Origin: Proteles cristata cristata
Lineage: Eukaryota > Chordata > Mammalia > Carnivora > Hyaenidae
Direction: 5' to 3'
NCBI GenBank assembly: GCA_017311185.1
Contig: JAESUZ010003395.1
Span: forward strand, 1,976,285-2,040,284
DNA: 64,000 bases
The notes under the pieces were generated by a model, which made no database searches, had not been told where the DNA came from, and saw only the letters and a list, made by a program, of their open reading frames with translations. The translations under genes were made by a program, and so were the position numbers. Each line of letters starts with the position of its first letter. The stretch's first letter is position 1. Positions 1-11,097 of this stretch are shown piece by piece.

Positions 1-757
1 CTCAGCTCCAATTCTAGATGTTTGAAGACCCATTCACTACCCTTATTCTTCTTGGAAAGAATTCTTTGCTCTAGCTTAGCACTTACAATACTATATTATG
101 ATGCCTTGCCACATGCAATCCCCTTGAGAGTAAGGATCTACCTAAGGAACTGGTCCTCCCAGAGGGTATTTATCAGCATTTGCTGTTCATCAACATTTGC
201 TGGAGGTGAAAGGCCAAAGAGCCATCAGTTGTTTGTATGATGGACATTAAAGTCCATGGAATCCAAAATACTCCAAAAATTGGGATCAGCCATTTGGAAA
301 GGCAAAATTTTGTTGGTAGTAAAGGAATAGCCTGCCTTTGACTGTCTGACAATTTTTAAGCAGATGTCAGAGTCGTATTTTTGTCATGTTTATCATCCGA
401 AACACAAGTTTCTTGAAACTTCAATACACCTAAATAACAGCATTATCACTGATTAAAGAGATTATAGAAAAATAAAGAAAAAATCTCTCCAATAGTACAC
501 ATGTTTTCTCTTGTTCTTTGTGTATGTCTTTAACCTAATTAGGTATATATTTGATATTATGAAGAAACAATCACCAGCACCTACAGAGGACATGTGCCAT
601 GTTCACTCATTTTTTTCACCTTCTCAGCTACCCAGCAGGGGGTGCTGTACTGGACATGGTGAAGGGTACAAAGAGGATGGAGAGACTATATATTTAAGCT
701 GTTGGCTTTCTAACGGGGAAGGTGAAAATAAGAGTCTTTAAAATAGAGAAAATTCAA
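1..757. other. unique non-coding sequence
   Basis: AT-rich single-copy-looking DNA. Open frames are short (76 codons or fewer) and I recognise no domain in them. The one notable site is a CTCF-like motif at 632-645, listed separately. I see no repeat family here. Confidence 0.6.
632..645 (+). promoter_or_regulatory. CTCF-like motif candidate
   Basis: CCAGCAGGGGGTGC fits the CTCF core CCASYAGRKGGCRS with one mismatch (T for C near the 3' end). This is motif similarity only; occupancy cannot be judged from sequence, and matches at this level also occur by chance in a mammalian genome. Confidence 0.35.
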
Positions 758-1025
758 ATAATAACATCAACAATAACATTAATATTAGCAGTCATTGAGA
801 TAATAGCTAATGGTTTAAAACTCTTCTGATTTATCAGACATTATGCCAAAAGCTTTATACACATTTTTCCATTTAATTTTCATAGTGATCCAATAAAGAT
901 CTTATTAATGGCCCCATTTTATGGAGCCTGAGATTCGACAGAAGTTAAGAAATCTACCTAGTCACACAGTTAGTGCCAGAGCTGGGAACTGACCCCAGAA
1001 TCTATTGGACACCAGGGTCTATGTT
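758..1025 (-). mobile_element. MIR SINE, ancient
   Basis: Read on the plus strand this shows the reverse complement of the MIR core: a CATTTAATTTTCATAGTGAT-like stretch, CCCCATTTTATGG near 913, and CACACAGTTAGTGCCAGAGC near 965, ending with an ACCCCAGAATCT box. MIR is a tRNA-derived, L2-mobilised SINE shared by all mammals. The copy is diverged, and no target duplication is detectable. Confidence 0.8.
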
Positions 1026-2089
1026 CTAAGATTAAATCTAATAATGAAAAATTCAGGAGCTAGAAGCAGGAGGGGGATAGTTGCTAGGTCATCCAATATA
1101 TCTCAAGCCTAGGCAAGGACAACAGTTATTAAGGGGATTAATAGTAATAGTCTGTAACTAGTATTGTTATTATCATTAATTTTTTTCATGGTGATGATAA
1201 CGTTGAAATAGTCAATCGGGATTTCTTACCTTCTTACCTATGTGAAGGAAAGATACTGAGTGTCTTACTTGCAGATTATTCTCTTAAGTTCTTTTTTTAA
1301 CCTTTTTCTACAGCTTTCTTCTTTCCTTCCCTTCTGCTGTCTGATATTGATGCATCGCACTTCCATATCAGATCAAAAGCATATGGGATTTTGAACTTAT
1401 TGACACTGTTCTGTTAAAAATTACATTTAGAAGCATGTTAAAAGGTCACCTCTCTGGTTACTTATTTCTTGACACTGTGCTAGCACGGACTGTAGCCTTG
1501 GTTCATTAGTCAAGGATATTAACAGCCAGGGTTCGGCTTTCTGAGGTCACATGGTACAGTCTGGGCCCACACATATTTCTAAGGCTTGTTAGAGTCTTTA
1601 TACTTTAAGAATTTCCCATTAATCTCTGCCCAAGAAGTGCAATAATAGGTTAGTTAGTCATCAGATACAAATCAGAATCATTTCTACAAGTATCTTTAAT
1701 AGTGTTCATTAGTTCTGTGCTTATGTTTTAAGGGAAATGAAGGTGGGGGAAGGAAATGCCCCCTCTCCAATACAGAACCTTTCCCTTCTTCAAGAGCATC
1801 TCATTTTGGAATCACTGAAATTAAGACACTGAGAATGTGCCAAATCAAATGCAGAAAATGTGCTTTTCCTGTGGAAATGAGGGCTCCTACAATCCTGACT
1901 TTTTTTTTTTCCCCCACATAGAGGCATCATCTTTGATCATTATCAGATTTTACAACTCATTGTTCCCTTCCAGTCCTCAGGGTGAGAGGATCATGTAAAT
2001 GGACAGGCAAACACTTGGATTAGAGAAGGCATCCGATATTAATAATAGCAATAAAAAAATGTTTACCTAACTTGCGTAGATTGTGTGTA

Positions 2090-2090
<1 letters not shown>
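1026..2090. other. unique non-coding sequence
   Basis: No gene or family-assignable repeat recognised. It contains a T10-C5 homopolymer run near 1901-1915. Open frames are short and unremarkable. Confidence 0.5.
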
Positions 2091-2125
<35 letters not shown>

Positions 2126-2142
2126 ATGTGTGTGTGTGTGTG
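2091..2142. repeat. (GT)n microsatellite
   Basis: About 52 bases of GT dinucleotide with one CA interruption near 2125. The interruption should slow slippage, but the tract is still long enough to be a plausible length polymorphism. The 67-codon frame running through it is an artefact of the repeat. Confidence 0.95.
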
Positions 2143-2597
2143 GTGTTCCTCCCTCTCGCTTGGAAAGGAAATATCAGAAGATCAGGAAATGCATTATAGG
2201 GTTTTTGTATGCAATATTAGTCCATTTCTTGGCGGACACCCAAATCTATTGTGGCGAGAAAGTAATAGATGAACTAACTAGGGACTGAGACTTACTGGCT
2301 AGTGTCCAAGAAACATTAAAAAATTGAGTACTGAACATAACAAGTAGGATGGTGCATGCAAATTTAGATGTCTTATTGAAAACAGCACATTTATTAATAT
2401 ATTAGACTTGTAGACGTGAGGGTGTTTTAATACCTACTCAGAAATTACTCATGGGTCGGCTTCACAGAAATATCACTTGCATAAGCATGAGCTTACAGAA
2501 ATGGTGCCTGGCATGAGTGATCATGGCTGGACTATTCTAAAGAAAACTGGGAAATAAGCAACATGTTATGGTCATGGGCAAGGCATCACCTTTCTTC
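2143..2597. other. unique non-coding sequence
   Basis: No coding frame or repeat recognised between the GT tract and the ancient repeat at 2598. Confidence 0.5.
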
Positions 2598-2690
2598 TTA
2601 ATTAACTAAACATTAATTTATTGAAGGCCTACTATGTGTCAGGCCCTTTTCTAATATGCTAGGAATACCCAAATAAAACATTATCACACA
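2598..2690 (-). repeat. ancient interspersed repeat fragment
   Basis: Contains TTTATTGAAGGCCTACTATG followed by TGTCAGGCCC and a GGAATACCC motif. This resembles the widely shared mammalian consensus TTTATTGAGCACCTACTATG, which occurs in MIR and related old repeats. The family cannot be fixed by eye. Confidence 0.5.
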
Positions 2691-2697
2691 GGAATTG

Positions 2698-3785
2698 TTT
2701 TTTTTAAAGTTATCTTTATAAAATAGGATTTGTCTACAGTAAAATGTATCCTTTTTAGAGGTTTGATAAAACCTCATAGTTTGATGAGCTTTGGCAAATG
2801 TTTAAGGCAAATGACCACCCCTATAATTAATATACAGAACATTTCCATCTTCCCCCAAATTTCCTGTTGATTCTCTAGTTAATAACCTCCTCTGATCCCC
2901 AGCCCCTGGCAACTACTAATCCAATTTCTCCCTCTAGTTTTGCCTTTTCCAAATGCCATATAAATGGAATCAGACAAATGCTTGGCTTCTTTCACTTAGC
3001 ATAATGCTTTTCAGATTCATCCTTGTTTCATGTATCAATAGTCCATACCTTTTATTGCTGAGTAGTATTCCATTTGAGACATTAGCCAATTTATGGGCTT
3101 TTGCACTGTTTCCAATTTTGGTGATTATGGATAAAGCTACTACAAATATTTGTGAACAGGTCTGGCCCACTGTGTGTATATGTTTTCATTTTCTTGGGTA
3201 GATACCTAGTAGTGGGCATTGCTGGGTCATACAGTAAGTGCGTGTTGAACTGCAAAAGGAACTTTTGAAGAGATTTCAAAATGATTATGGGGGCGCCTGG
3301 GTGGCTTAGTTGGTTAAGTGTCCGACTTTGGCTCAGCTTATGATCTCATGGTTCGTGGGTTCAAGCCCCATGTCAGGCTCTGTGCTAAATGCTTGCTCAG
3401 AACCTGGAGCCTGCTTCAGATTCTACGTGACCTTCTCTCTCGGTCCCTTCCCGCTCACACCCTGTCTCACTCTATCTCTCAAATATAAATAAATGTAAAA
3501 CAAAAAAAAATTTAAAAATGATTATGCCCGTTTTGTTTTCCCTCCACAATGTATGAGATTTTTAGATGATCCACATTCTCATCACACTGGGTATCATCAG
3601 TCATTTTAAGTTATTTTAATAGATATGTGACGGTATCTCATTACTGTGTATATATATGCAGTTCATTAATGACTAAATGCTAAACATTTTTGCATGTGCT
3701 TATTTACTACCTATATCTCTTTGGTTCAAATCTTTGGTTCAGATCTTTTGCCATTTTTTTAAAAATTGGGTTTTGTCTTCTTATC
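2698..3785 (-). mobile_element. L1 LINE 3' end, split by a SINE
   Basis: An L1 3' end in reverse orientation. The poly-T at 2698-2705 is the tail. It is followed by the old L1 3' UTR signature (GTAAAATGTATCC, TTTGATGAGCTTTGGCAAATG, ACAGAACATTTCCATCTTCC) and then by the antisense of the ORF2 end (TTGCTGAGTAGTATTCCATT near 3055). A SINE occupies 3290-3514, after which the L1 resumes to about 3785. The copy is 5' truncated and long dead. The UTR style suggests an older mammalian L1 subfamily rather than a felid-specific one. Confidence 0.85.
3290..3514 (+). mobile_element. carnivore tRNA-Lys SINE (type A)
   Basis: Full-length SINE starting GGGGCGCCTGGGTGGCTTAG, with a B-box-like GGTTCGTGGGTTCAAGCCCC, a CT-rich body and an A-rich tail. 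A perfect 12-bp TSD, AAAATGATTATG, lies at 3278-3289 and 3515-3526, proving L1-type insertion into the surrounding minus-strand L1. Non-autonomous: it encodes no protein and would have used L1 machinery. Confidence 0.95.
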
Positions 3786-3787
3786 GA

Positions 3788-3925
3788 TCTGTTCTGAGAA
3801 TTTAAACATTAAATGGAGATAACTACCTCACTGCTTTTTTTGAGAAAGTGAATGAAATATTGCATATGAAAATGCTTAGCATAACCCCTAATATAAGTGT
3901 TATATAAATAACTATTATTGTTTTA
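3788..3925 (+). mobile_element. MIR SINE 3' part
   Basis: Shows the forward MIR 3' segment: TTAAATGGAGATAACTACCT, then GAATGAAATATTGCATATGA, AATGCTTAGCATAACCCC and a terminal TATATAAATAACTATTATTG. The tRNA-like head is missing. Ancient and diverged. Confidence 0.65.
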
Positions 3926-4385
3926 GTATTATTGTGAGACATGATTCATGTCCTAAGGCGCTTACCATCTAGTTATCAATGGCTTTCATTTTTTTTTCTA
4001 GAGAACATCCCACCTCATCCTGGTCATAATCCTAACTGAGACTTCACTAAGCTTTGATAAAGTCCTAAATGATAATTAAGACATTACATGGTAATAGATA
4101 ATTGCATAATACTACGGGGTTGTCTTCATTGCTTAAAGAGGGAAGTATCACCTAAAACCTAGAAGCTATGGTGAAGTGACAGGTTGGTGGACTTGGTTCG
4201 TTGTGCAGTGACTTTGAGAGTTGACTCCAAATTACTTAGCTTGCAACTCTAGACAAGTGATACCTTAGAGGCTCACTTTCTGCGAAGGCAGGGCTCAGTG
4301 CTTCTAAAATATCTGAGCAGGGCCATGGGGGACTGCACAAGGGAATGTCACGTCTCTAACAGTTATAAGATAGAAATAAAAAGGG
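3926..4385. other. unique or unassignable sequence
   Basis: The first 60 bases (ATTCATGTCCTAAGGCGCTT and following) resemble the middle of a common ancient mammalian repeat. The rest is unassigned. No gene seen. Confidence 0.4.
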
Positions 4386-4720
4386 AAGCCCTATTGGCTA
4401 GTAAACAGATGGGGGAAATGTTCCATTCCACTGACGATTAGAGAACGCAAATGAAAACAATATCACGTACTATTTTACAACTCTCAGAGAGGTAAAAGTG
4501 GAAGACTGATAACACTAAGGATGTCGACAATGTAAGAAACTGGTTAAAACCACTTTAGAGAGAAATTTGGCAATAATGAAAAACATTGAAGATGCCCATT
4601 TCCTACCACCCATGAATGTGACTTATAAGGTATCCATGTTAGATAAATGTTCTCGGGCTGTATAAGGAAATATGTTTAAGGGTATTGACGGCAGCACTAT
4701 TAACATGCAAGGCATTCACC
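4386..4720 (+). mobile_element. old L1 (L1M-type) ORF2 3' fragment
   Basis: Forward L1 ORF2-end signatures in diverged form: GAGAACGCAAATGAAAACAA, a GGATGTCGACAATGTAAGAAA segment (the L1 'gaggatgtggagaaac' region), ACCACTTTAGAGAGAAATTT and GGCAGCACTATTAACA. These follow the order of the last part of ORF2 in ancient L1s. Short, with no open frame. Confidence 0.65.
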
Positions 4721-4784
4721 TGTTCCTTATTCCTAATCAATATTCATATAAACAAGTTCTAATCTTTAATTAGATCCATCTTTT

Positions 4785-5014
4785 CTTTTTTTTAATGTTT
4801 AATGTTTGCTTATTTATTTTGAGAGAGAGAGAGAGAGAGCGCTAGCACATACACATAAGCGGCAAAGGGTCAGATAGAGAGGGAGAGAGAATTCCAAGCA
4901 GGCCCCACACTGCCAGTACAGAGCCCAGTGTGGGGCTCAGACTCATGAACTGTGAGATCATGACCTGAGGCAAAACCAAGAGTCACTTAATTGACTGAGC
5001 CACCCAGGTGCCTC
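4785..5014 (-). mobile_element. carnivore tRNA-Lys SINE (older type B)
   Basis: Reverse-oriented SINE: T-rich tail at the left, a GA-rich body and TGAGCCACCCAGGTGCC at the right. Reading the minus strand, it carries the AAGTGACTCTTGGTTTTGCC stretch that marks the older subtype, shared more widely than the feline-type copies. No clear target duplication. Confidence 0.9.
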
Positions 5015-5880
5015 GTCTTTTTTCTAGAAGTTACTCTCTCCCAAAACTCTACCATGACTCTGTCATAAACTAGGAGTCTTACCTATCATGCATTAGGAAC
5101 TCGGATTTCACACGGAGATGTTTCCATTACTTAAGTAAATGCAGCGTGGTACACAAGACAATCTGCACTCTGCTGGCAAATTTGAAAAGAAGATGCAAGA
5201 AGTCTTTAAGGAGCAAATTGGGACATTTAGATAATTTCTTGCTGAAGTGCTTAATATCTGCTAATATGGGTACTTGAAATGTCTTTGAAATGCCAGTTGG
5301 GAAAAGAAAGAATTACATTTTCCAGAGAAAAACCTTGATTCACCAGAGCCCTCAAATAAGGAATCTGCACCCTCTGGTTTCCTCTTAGAAAGGGGGAAAT
5401 AATCATACCATACGTTCATATTAAGTACTAGTCAAAAAATTAAATCAATGCACCTTCAGAAACATTTTCTATACCTCCCACACTTCCATCGGAGTCTTAG
5501 ATGATTATCGGCATTTAGTGACTTAATAGTAAGCTTAAGGTCTTGAAAGCACCTCAGTGATTCAAAAAATTGGTTTTGCTCAAGGTGCTATCTAATTATG
5601 AAGAATAATAAAGCTTTTGAAAAACGTGATTTGAAACAATAAAGTCTGGGTTTTGGGGTGTCAGCTCGAAATTATCAAGAAAATTTATGATTCACACATA
5701 TCCATTCAGTACATCAAAAATTTAGATAATAGGTATCAAAGGCAAGGCTGCCAAAGCGATGTACTATATGTTGCTAGAACCAAAATACACTGTGAAATAT
5801 TTTTGCCAAAAAAAGAAAGTGTATGTGTTATTTCACACAATAATTCTAATTCTATTGGCAAAAAAAGGACAACCTATATT
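5015..5880. other. unique non-coding sequence
   Basis: AT-rich, with an 85-codon frame at 5653-5910 whose product is not recognised and has no visible domain. I treat that frame as chance. Confidence 0.45.
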
Positions 5881-6240
5881 CTTCAAAGATGTCTTGTGAT
5901 GTTATACTAAGTAAAAAAATATTTCAAATAATATAATACCCCGAAATGGGATTGATTGAATGACTGAGCACATTCAATTAGTTGAACATTATTCAGTTAT
6001 TCAATATGCTGAGTTGAAAACGCTGTTTCAACAAAAATGGAGGGTATGATATATGTAAAAATTCTGTGTCTATGCTATGATTATAATTATGCCAAATTTA
6101 TGAGTTTGTGTGAACAGGGATTTCACAGAGAAGGTGGCAAATAGCCATTCACTTTGTGGGTGTTTTGGGGTCATGGAAGAAATTACTATTTTTTAAAAAC
6201 ATTTTATAACTTTTACTTTTTCTGGTATTTTAAAAGAATG
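5881..6240 (+). mobile_element. possible L1M 3' end remnant
   Basis: AAGATGTCTTGTGATGTTAT, a TACTAAGTAAAAAAATATTT stretch and later ATATATGTAAAAATTCTGTG and TATAACTTTTACTTTTTCTG are reminiscent of the 3' end of very old L1s, in order. Identity is too low to be sure. It could equally be unique AT-rich DNA. Confidence 0.3.
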
Positions 6241-8417
6241 GTAAACACAGCACCCTATTCCTTGAGTACATTGATTTATTTAGAGCTCCTCTCTACACAC
6301 AATGGCCAACATTAATGCGAGTTTTCTGAAGATATCTAGAATAAAATGAATCTAAACTCTTCGCAGAGAGACTATAGCTTTCTCCCATAAATCACATCTT
6401 CTTTTAAAAGGAAGGAATCTTTCTCTTCTTTTCCTTTAGGCTCCAGCAGGTAGGATCACCTACCTAAGATATATTTGCAGTACCTGGCTCCGTACTATAT
6501 CAGCTAAGCTTTTTCTGAGTTTGTATAGCCAAAACAACTTTAAAAAAAAAACAAATAAAGATCAGAAAAGGTGGACTTCTGAGCTGAAAGAGTTTTCTTA
6601 AGCTCTCATGGCTCTAATTGTTACATGCAAATTGTTCAATAAATAACGCTGACCATAAAAAGAAAAGATATTAATTAAGAAAAGGATTTAGGCTGACTCA
6701 GTCTCATACATGAGACAAAAGGTTAAGTAAATGCCAAGGCCGCTATGCCTCTTCAAACAATGAATATTAGTTTTAGAATCATTAATGTCTGCTTAGAAAA
6801 CAGAGTCATATTGGAGACCTGTATGCCAAAGTAACCAAGACCAGAGCTGCTTCTTTTCAATCTGAAGCAAAATAATTCTCCACCCCAGGGCTAAATGTAT
6901 ACAATTAAGAGTGCTAGCTACCACAGTGGGGACTGACACTTTTAATGTAGCTAAACCGAGATCATGTTTTTCTTGACTATGGTAGCTTACACGGTTAATA
7001 CGTATCAGCAAGGTCTGGATCCACTTTGCTGTGGAAAAGCAGGGCTGACTGGTGTTGGAAAGCCATCCCGGTCTCTTATGTGGTTACAGCAGAATTCCTA
7101 AGAGCAGGCCAGTAAGGGACGAGAGTGAATGCAGGGCTGGGACAGCTGTCTGCCCCTGGCCATGCATGCTTCCTCTAAGAGCAAAGAAAAGGTATCTTCA
7201 AAGCAAGATACTTTGCAGACTCACCTCAATATCCCCAACCGGTTGAGCCTTTGATACTTCCTGTATCAATCTGTACATTCTGCAAGCTAACCTTTAATTT
7301 GTAGTGCATTTTCCCACTAAGGTTACTCTTCAATCAGTTTCTACTTTCTACCGGAGGTAGGTCCTCCGCTCTGCTGCAGTTGAGGTAAGCAGGAAGGGAA
7401 GCTTTTGGTGCCGCTTGCGTTTTGGTGGAAACACAATTTATATTTCTACTGTTTTTATTGAGTTTTCCAAATACCTTGTGAGGTTGCAATGGCTTTCTCA
7501 AGCCAGAGCAAGTCTCTTAACATTAATACTCCCCAGTATGGGCATAAATAACTCACATTTACAAATCTGGGGAAGGGAAGTGTGATTTTCAAATTCTAAA
7601 ACTGAGAGGGTTTTTTTTTTTTTTTTGGTAGGAAATTAGTTTATCATTATTGCTAATGTTAATTTGTATAGAAAATACATTTAATATGTAATTTAAAAAA
7701 ATCCTCTTAAATCCCTTTACTGGAAATAACTGGGGTTCAACAAACGCCTTTTGCCTCAAGTCTTGTTCTGCTGACTGTCTAAACATGCACATTCCTTTAA
7801 AGACAATTCAATCCCCTGCACTAATGCATTCATTTTTATAATGCTGGCTTCAGAAATCAGATTTGTATTTAGCTAAATGCAGAAAGAAAAGGCCTGTGAT
7901 TCCAGGTTGATTCCATTAATGATTAAAGTAGATCCTGGGGTATGCAACGTGGAGGACTCTTAAACTGGAACAGGAGATACGCATAAGAGGGGACGTGAGA
8001 GGAGGGGGAGGAGGGCCCAGGTCACGTGTCAGCTCCCAAGCTACTTGACAGAGCAGGTTCAGGAAGGCAGTTCACCAAGTCCTGCCCTAGTTTCTCCACT
8101 TTGAAACTTAGATAATACAGCCTGCCTCCATTCTGCCCTTCTAGTTCCCTTCTCACTTCATAGTGAGATTTTAGAAATGTGAGATTAAAGAAAATGTATA
8201 AAGAAACAAAGCAACAACAAAACAGTCGACTGGTAGAAAAAAAATAACTTAATGTGAGATAGCTTCTTAAGTAGCGTTATGAAAGCATAACATTTCAGAG
8301 CATTTTTCATTTTTATGCTCTAAATAACTAATCATGAATTTAATAGAGACTATTTCTTTTTCTCATTGTAGAGTCCTTACTAAATGGTTAACTCAATTAC
8401 CATAATTGCAACTGCAA
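6241..8417. other. unique non-coding sequence
   Basis: About 2.2 kb without a recognisable repeat family apart from A and T homopolymers (A10 near 6541, T16 near 7611). Frames are at most 72 codons and resemble no known protein. Confidence 0.5.
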
Positions 8418-8507
8418 GAAATATATATATGTGTATATATATATATACACACACTGTACCACACATATATATACCCGTATAAAATATATATGCATTATGA
8501 ATAGATG

Positions 8508-8556
<49 letters not shown>

Positions 8557-8638
8557 TTAAATATGTGTTCATATATATGCATATGTGTATTTGTGTGCAT
8601 ACATACATACAAACATGTGGATGGGGGAGTCACATGCT

Positions 8639-8670
<32 letters not shown>

Positions 8671-8672
8671 AT
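8418..8672. repeat. compound (TA)n/(CA)n/(GT)n microsatellite
   Basis: A 250-base cluster. TA/TG runs at 8418-8455 are followed by an uninterrupted TA block with a short CA run at about 8514-8555, then a degenerate ATGT/ACAT zone, then (GT)n at 8642-8672. The CA and GT arms are complementary, so the interval can fold. Frames of 108 and 109 codons on both strands come entirely from the repeats. Confidence 0.95.
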
Positions 8673-10631
8673 TCCAGACATAGACACAGGACTAAAAGGA
8701 AGAATTTTTCCTTTGAAGGAAAGCAAGCAGCTGGTAAACCATGGAGCTAAATCATAGAGAGGACAGTCCTATATCAAGGTCCTTTTGTTAAACTCTCTTG
8801 GGTTACAATTCAAAACAAATTGTTCCTATGCTGACTTATCTTCACAGAAAACAGCAGCACGTAAGTGGACATGACCATAGAGATGGTAGACGGTGGGAAC
8901 TTTGCATCTAACAGAAGGTCCTGAGCCTATGATAGAGACAAGTGAGTATAGAGTGAAGCCTCCTGTTGGTCTTCCTCAATGCTGGAAGGGAGTGAGAGGC
9001 TTTTTGTGGACATGACTATAGAAGCAGGAAGTAATAAATCACGGATGAATGAAGGGAGTGGTACATAATGGGAAACAGTGAGTCAAGTCCAGAGAGGAAA
9101 AGTAAAAATGGAGCCAGTGTACATGTATAGAGTGAAATCAGTGAGCAAGAGCTCAGAAGGTAATAGATGCAGAGGCAGAAACAAACAAAACTAGGGACCC
9201 CCAATAAGGAGACAACTGGAATAAAGTATAAAAATATACAAGAAGTGGGAAATTAACCAAAGAAGGAGACTGTGCTCTAGGGTGGAGAGTGGATTGCAGG
9301 AAGCAGGGAGTGACTGGCTTAACGTGAAGATGGACACAAAGAACAGATAGCAAGAGAGAGAAAAATAAGAATAGAGGATAGAGGGGGACCACAGAGCCTG
9401 GAGCATCCTGCGAAGCCATAAAATCATAAACAAAGGCATAAAGACACTGAGGGGAAAGGGAACAAGAGAAGACACTAGAAGAATAAGAAATTCCATTTTT
9501 AACACACAGCCATTTGATTGTGTTGGGAGCCCTCTTTGCCAAGGAAGCTCAGGAGGAGAGGCAGACGCTGTCTTCCCTCTGGGGGAAGTGAGGGACACTA
9601 AACATTGCAAGAAGTCTACTACACAACCACCGACGACTGAGCAAAGTGAGGAAGGTATGTTTAAGTACTAAGTTTATGGTGAGAGCAGTCAATGCTATGA
9701 ATTTGGAGGCTAGCGAAGACCAACTTGGCAAGAGATGTTGGTGAAGATTTTGATGAAGTCTTGAGCTAGGGCTCAAAGGAGAAGTGATTTTCCACAGCAG
9801 TACAGAGATGGCCATTCTATTCTTCAGTCCTATAACCCCCTTGGGGGATGTGACATTTATGAGTGAGGGAGGTCCTGAGCTCCTGACCACCATCACCTCT
9901 ACTGCCTTACGTGACCTTTCTCAGACGTGGTCCTGGCACCAGATGCTGCAAATGCAACCCTAAATATGCTCTTTTCTTTCACATCCTTGTGTTGGGAACA
10001 ATGACGCTACCTCCTGGTTTATCCATCCTGTTCTACCCCAGAACGTCTTCATCCATTAATCCTTCACCCGCCCATCTAGGCCTAAGTCAAATGCCATCTG
10101 CTCCTCCTCTCACTATGAAGTTAATTAAAGTGTTCCAGTTAAAGTTCCTGAAATTTGTCTGAGCATGGTAGGCCACAAATAGTTGCTAGTTCTCAATTCT
10201 CTGGAGGGGAGAATACAGAGGACTGGCCCACTTGAACTTCACTTCCTTTTTCTTCTGTTTGAAGAAACTTTGTTTTCAGTTTCTCCAATGGCTACAACAG
10301 TTAACTGTGAATTAAGTTCAGCCATATTTCTACCTGTAAGACTTGGAAGGAGGGAATAAGGTGGAGGCTGTCTTCTGGCCCCTGGGCTGTTTTTGTATGG
10401 ACATAAGCCCTGAAAGTATGAGGCTCATCTATGGTGGCAGTGCTTGTCAATTTTCCAGTTTCCTGAATATTGAAATGTGGGGTGGTGACAGGGGTAACAG
10501 CAGCTCCTTAATCTCAGTCCCTTTTCTAGTTCAGTGACAGCCTTAGAGTTAGCTCCTCCGGAGGGTCCACATCATTGTGGGGGACATTCCTGAACACTCA
10601 GTCCAGACTGTGAGCTTTAATTCTTCTGCAG
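8673..10631. other. unique sequence with a purine-rich strand
   Basis: No repeat family recognised. From about 8860 to 9790 the plus strand is strikingly rich in A and G (AGAGAGGAAAAGT, GCAAGAGAGAGAAAAATAAG and similar), so the minus strand is pyrimidine-rich and stays open in several frames (129 codons at 9153-9542, 139 codons at 9191-9610). Those frames are low-complexity in L, S, F and P and overlap each other, which argues against coding. Confidence 0.5.
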
Positions 10632-10854
10632 TTTTTTTTTTTCTTAATGTTTATTTATTTATTTCTGAGAGACAGAGACAGCGTGAGCAGGGGAGGGTCA
10701 GAGAGAGAGGGAGTCACAGAATATGAAGACAGGCTCCAGGCTCTGAGCTGGCTGTCAGCACAGAGCCCGATGCGGGGCTCGAACCCATGAACGGTGAGAT
10801 CATGACCTGAGCCGAAGTTGGGCGCTCAACCGACTGAGCCACCCACACGCCCCC
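10632..10854 (-). mobile_element. carnivore tRNA-Lys SINE, first of a tandem pair
   Basis: Reverse SINE of the feline type: T-tail, TTATTTATTTATTTCTGAGA, then ATGCGGGGCTCGAACCCATG and GACTGAGCCACCC at its 5' end. The left flank TTCTGCAGTTTTT and the spacer to the next SINE, TTTTGCCATTTTT, are related and look like its target duplication. The 5' terminus reads CACACGCCCCC instead of CAGGCGCCCC. Confidence 0.93.
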
Positions 10855-10865
10855 TTTTGCCATTT

Positions 10866-11079
10866 TTAAAAATGTTTTATTTATTTTTGAGAGAGAAATA
10901 GAGACAGCTTGAGCAAGGGAGGGTCAGAGAGAGAGGAAGACACAGGATCTGAAGACAGGCTCCAGGGTCTGAGCTGGCTGTCAGCACAGATCCCGATGCA
11001 GGGCTCGAACCCATTAACCGTGAGATCGTGACCTGAGCCGAAGTCAGACGCTCAACTAACTGAGTCACCCAGGCGCCCC
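10866..11079 (-). mobile_element. carnivore tRNA-Lys SINE, second of a tandem pair
   Basis: Reverse SINE, same subtype and orientation as its neighbour at 10632, separated by about a dozen bases. TSD: TTTTGCCATTTTTAA at 10855-10869 against TTCTGCCATTTTTAA at 11083-11097. The body ends AGTCACCCAGGCGCCCC. It inserted into, or beside, the target duplication of the first SINE. Confidence 0.93.
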
Positions 11080-11097
11080 ATCTTCTGCCATTTTTAA

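Noticed and set aside
8397..8757. Frames over 100 codons on both strands at the microsatellite
   Set aside because: Products are IY/HT/CV repeats translated from dinucleotide runs.
9153..9610. Two overlapping minus-strand frames of 129 and 139 codons
   Set aside because: They overlap in different frames in purine/pyrimidine-skewed DNA, which keeps stops rare by composition. No signal of a real protein.
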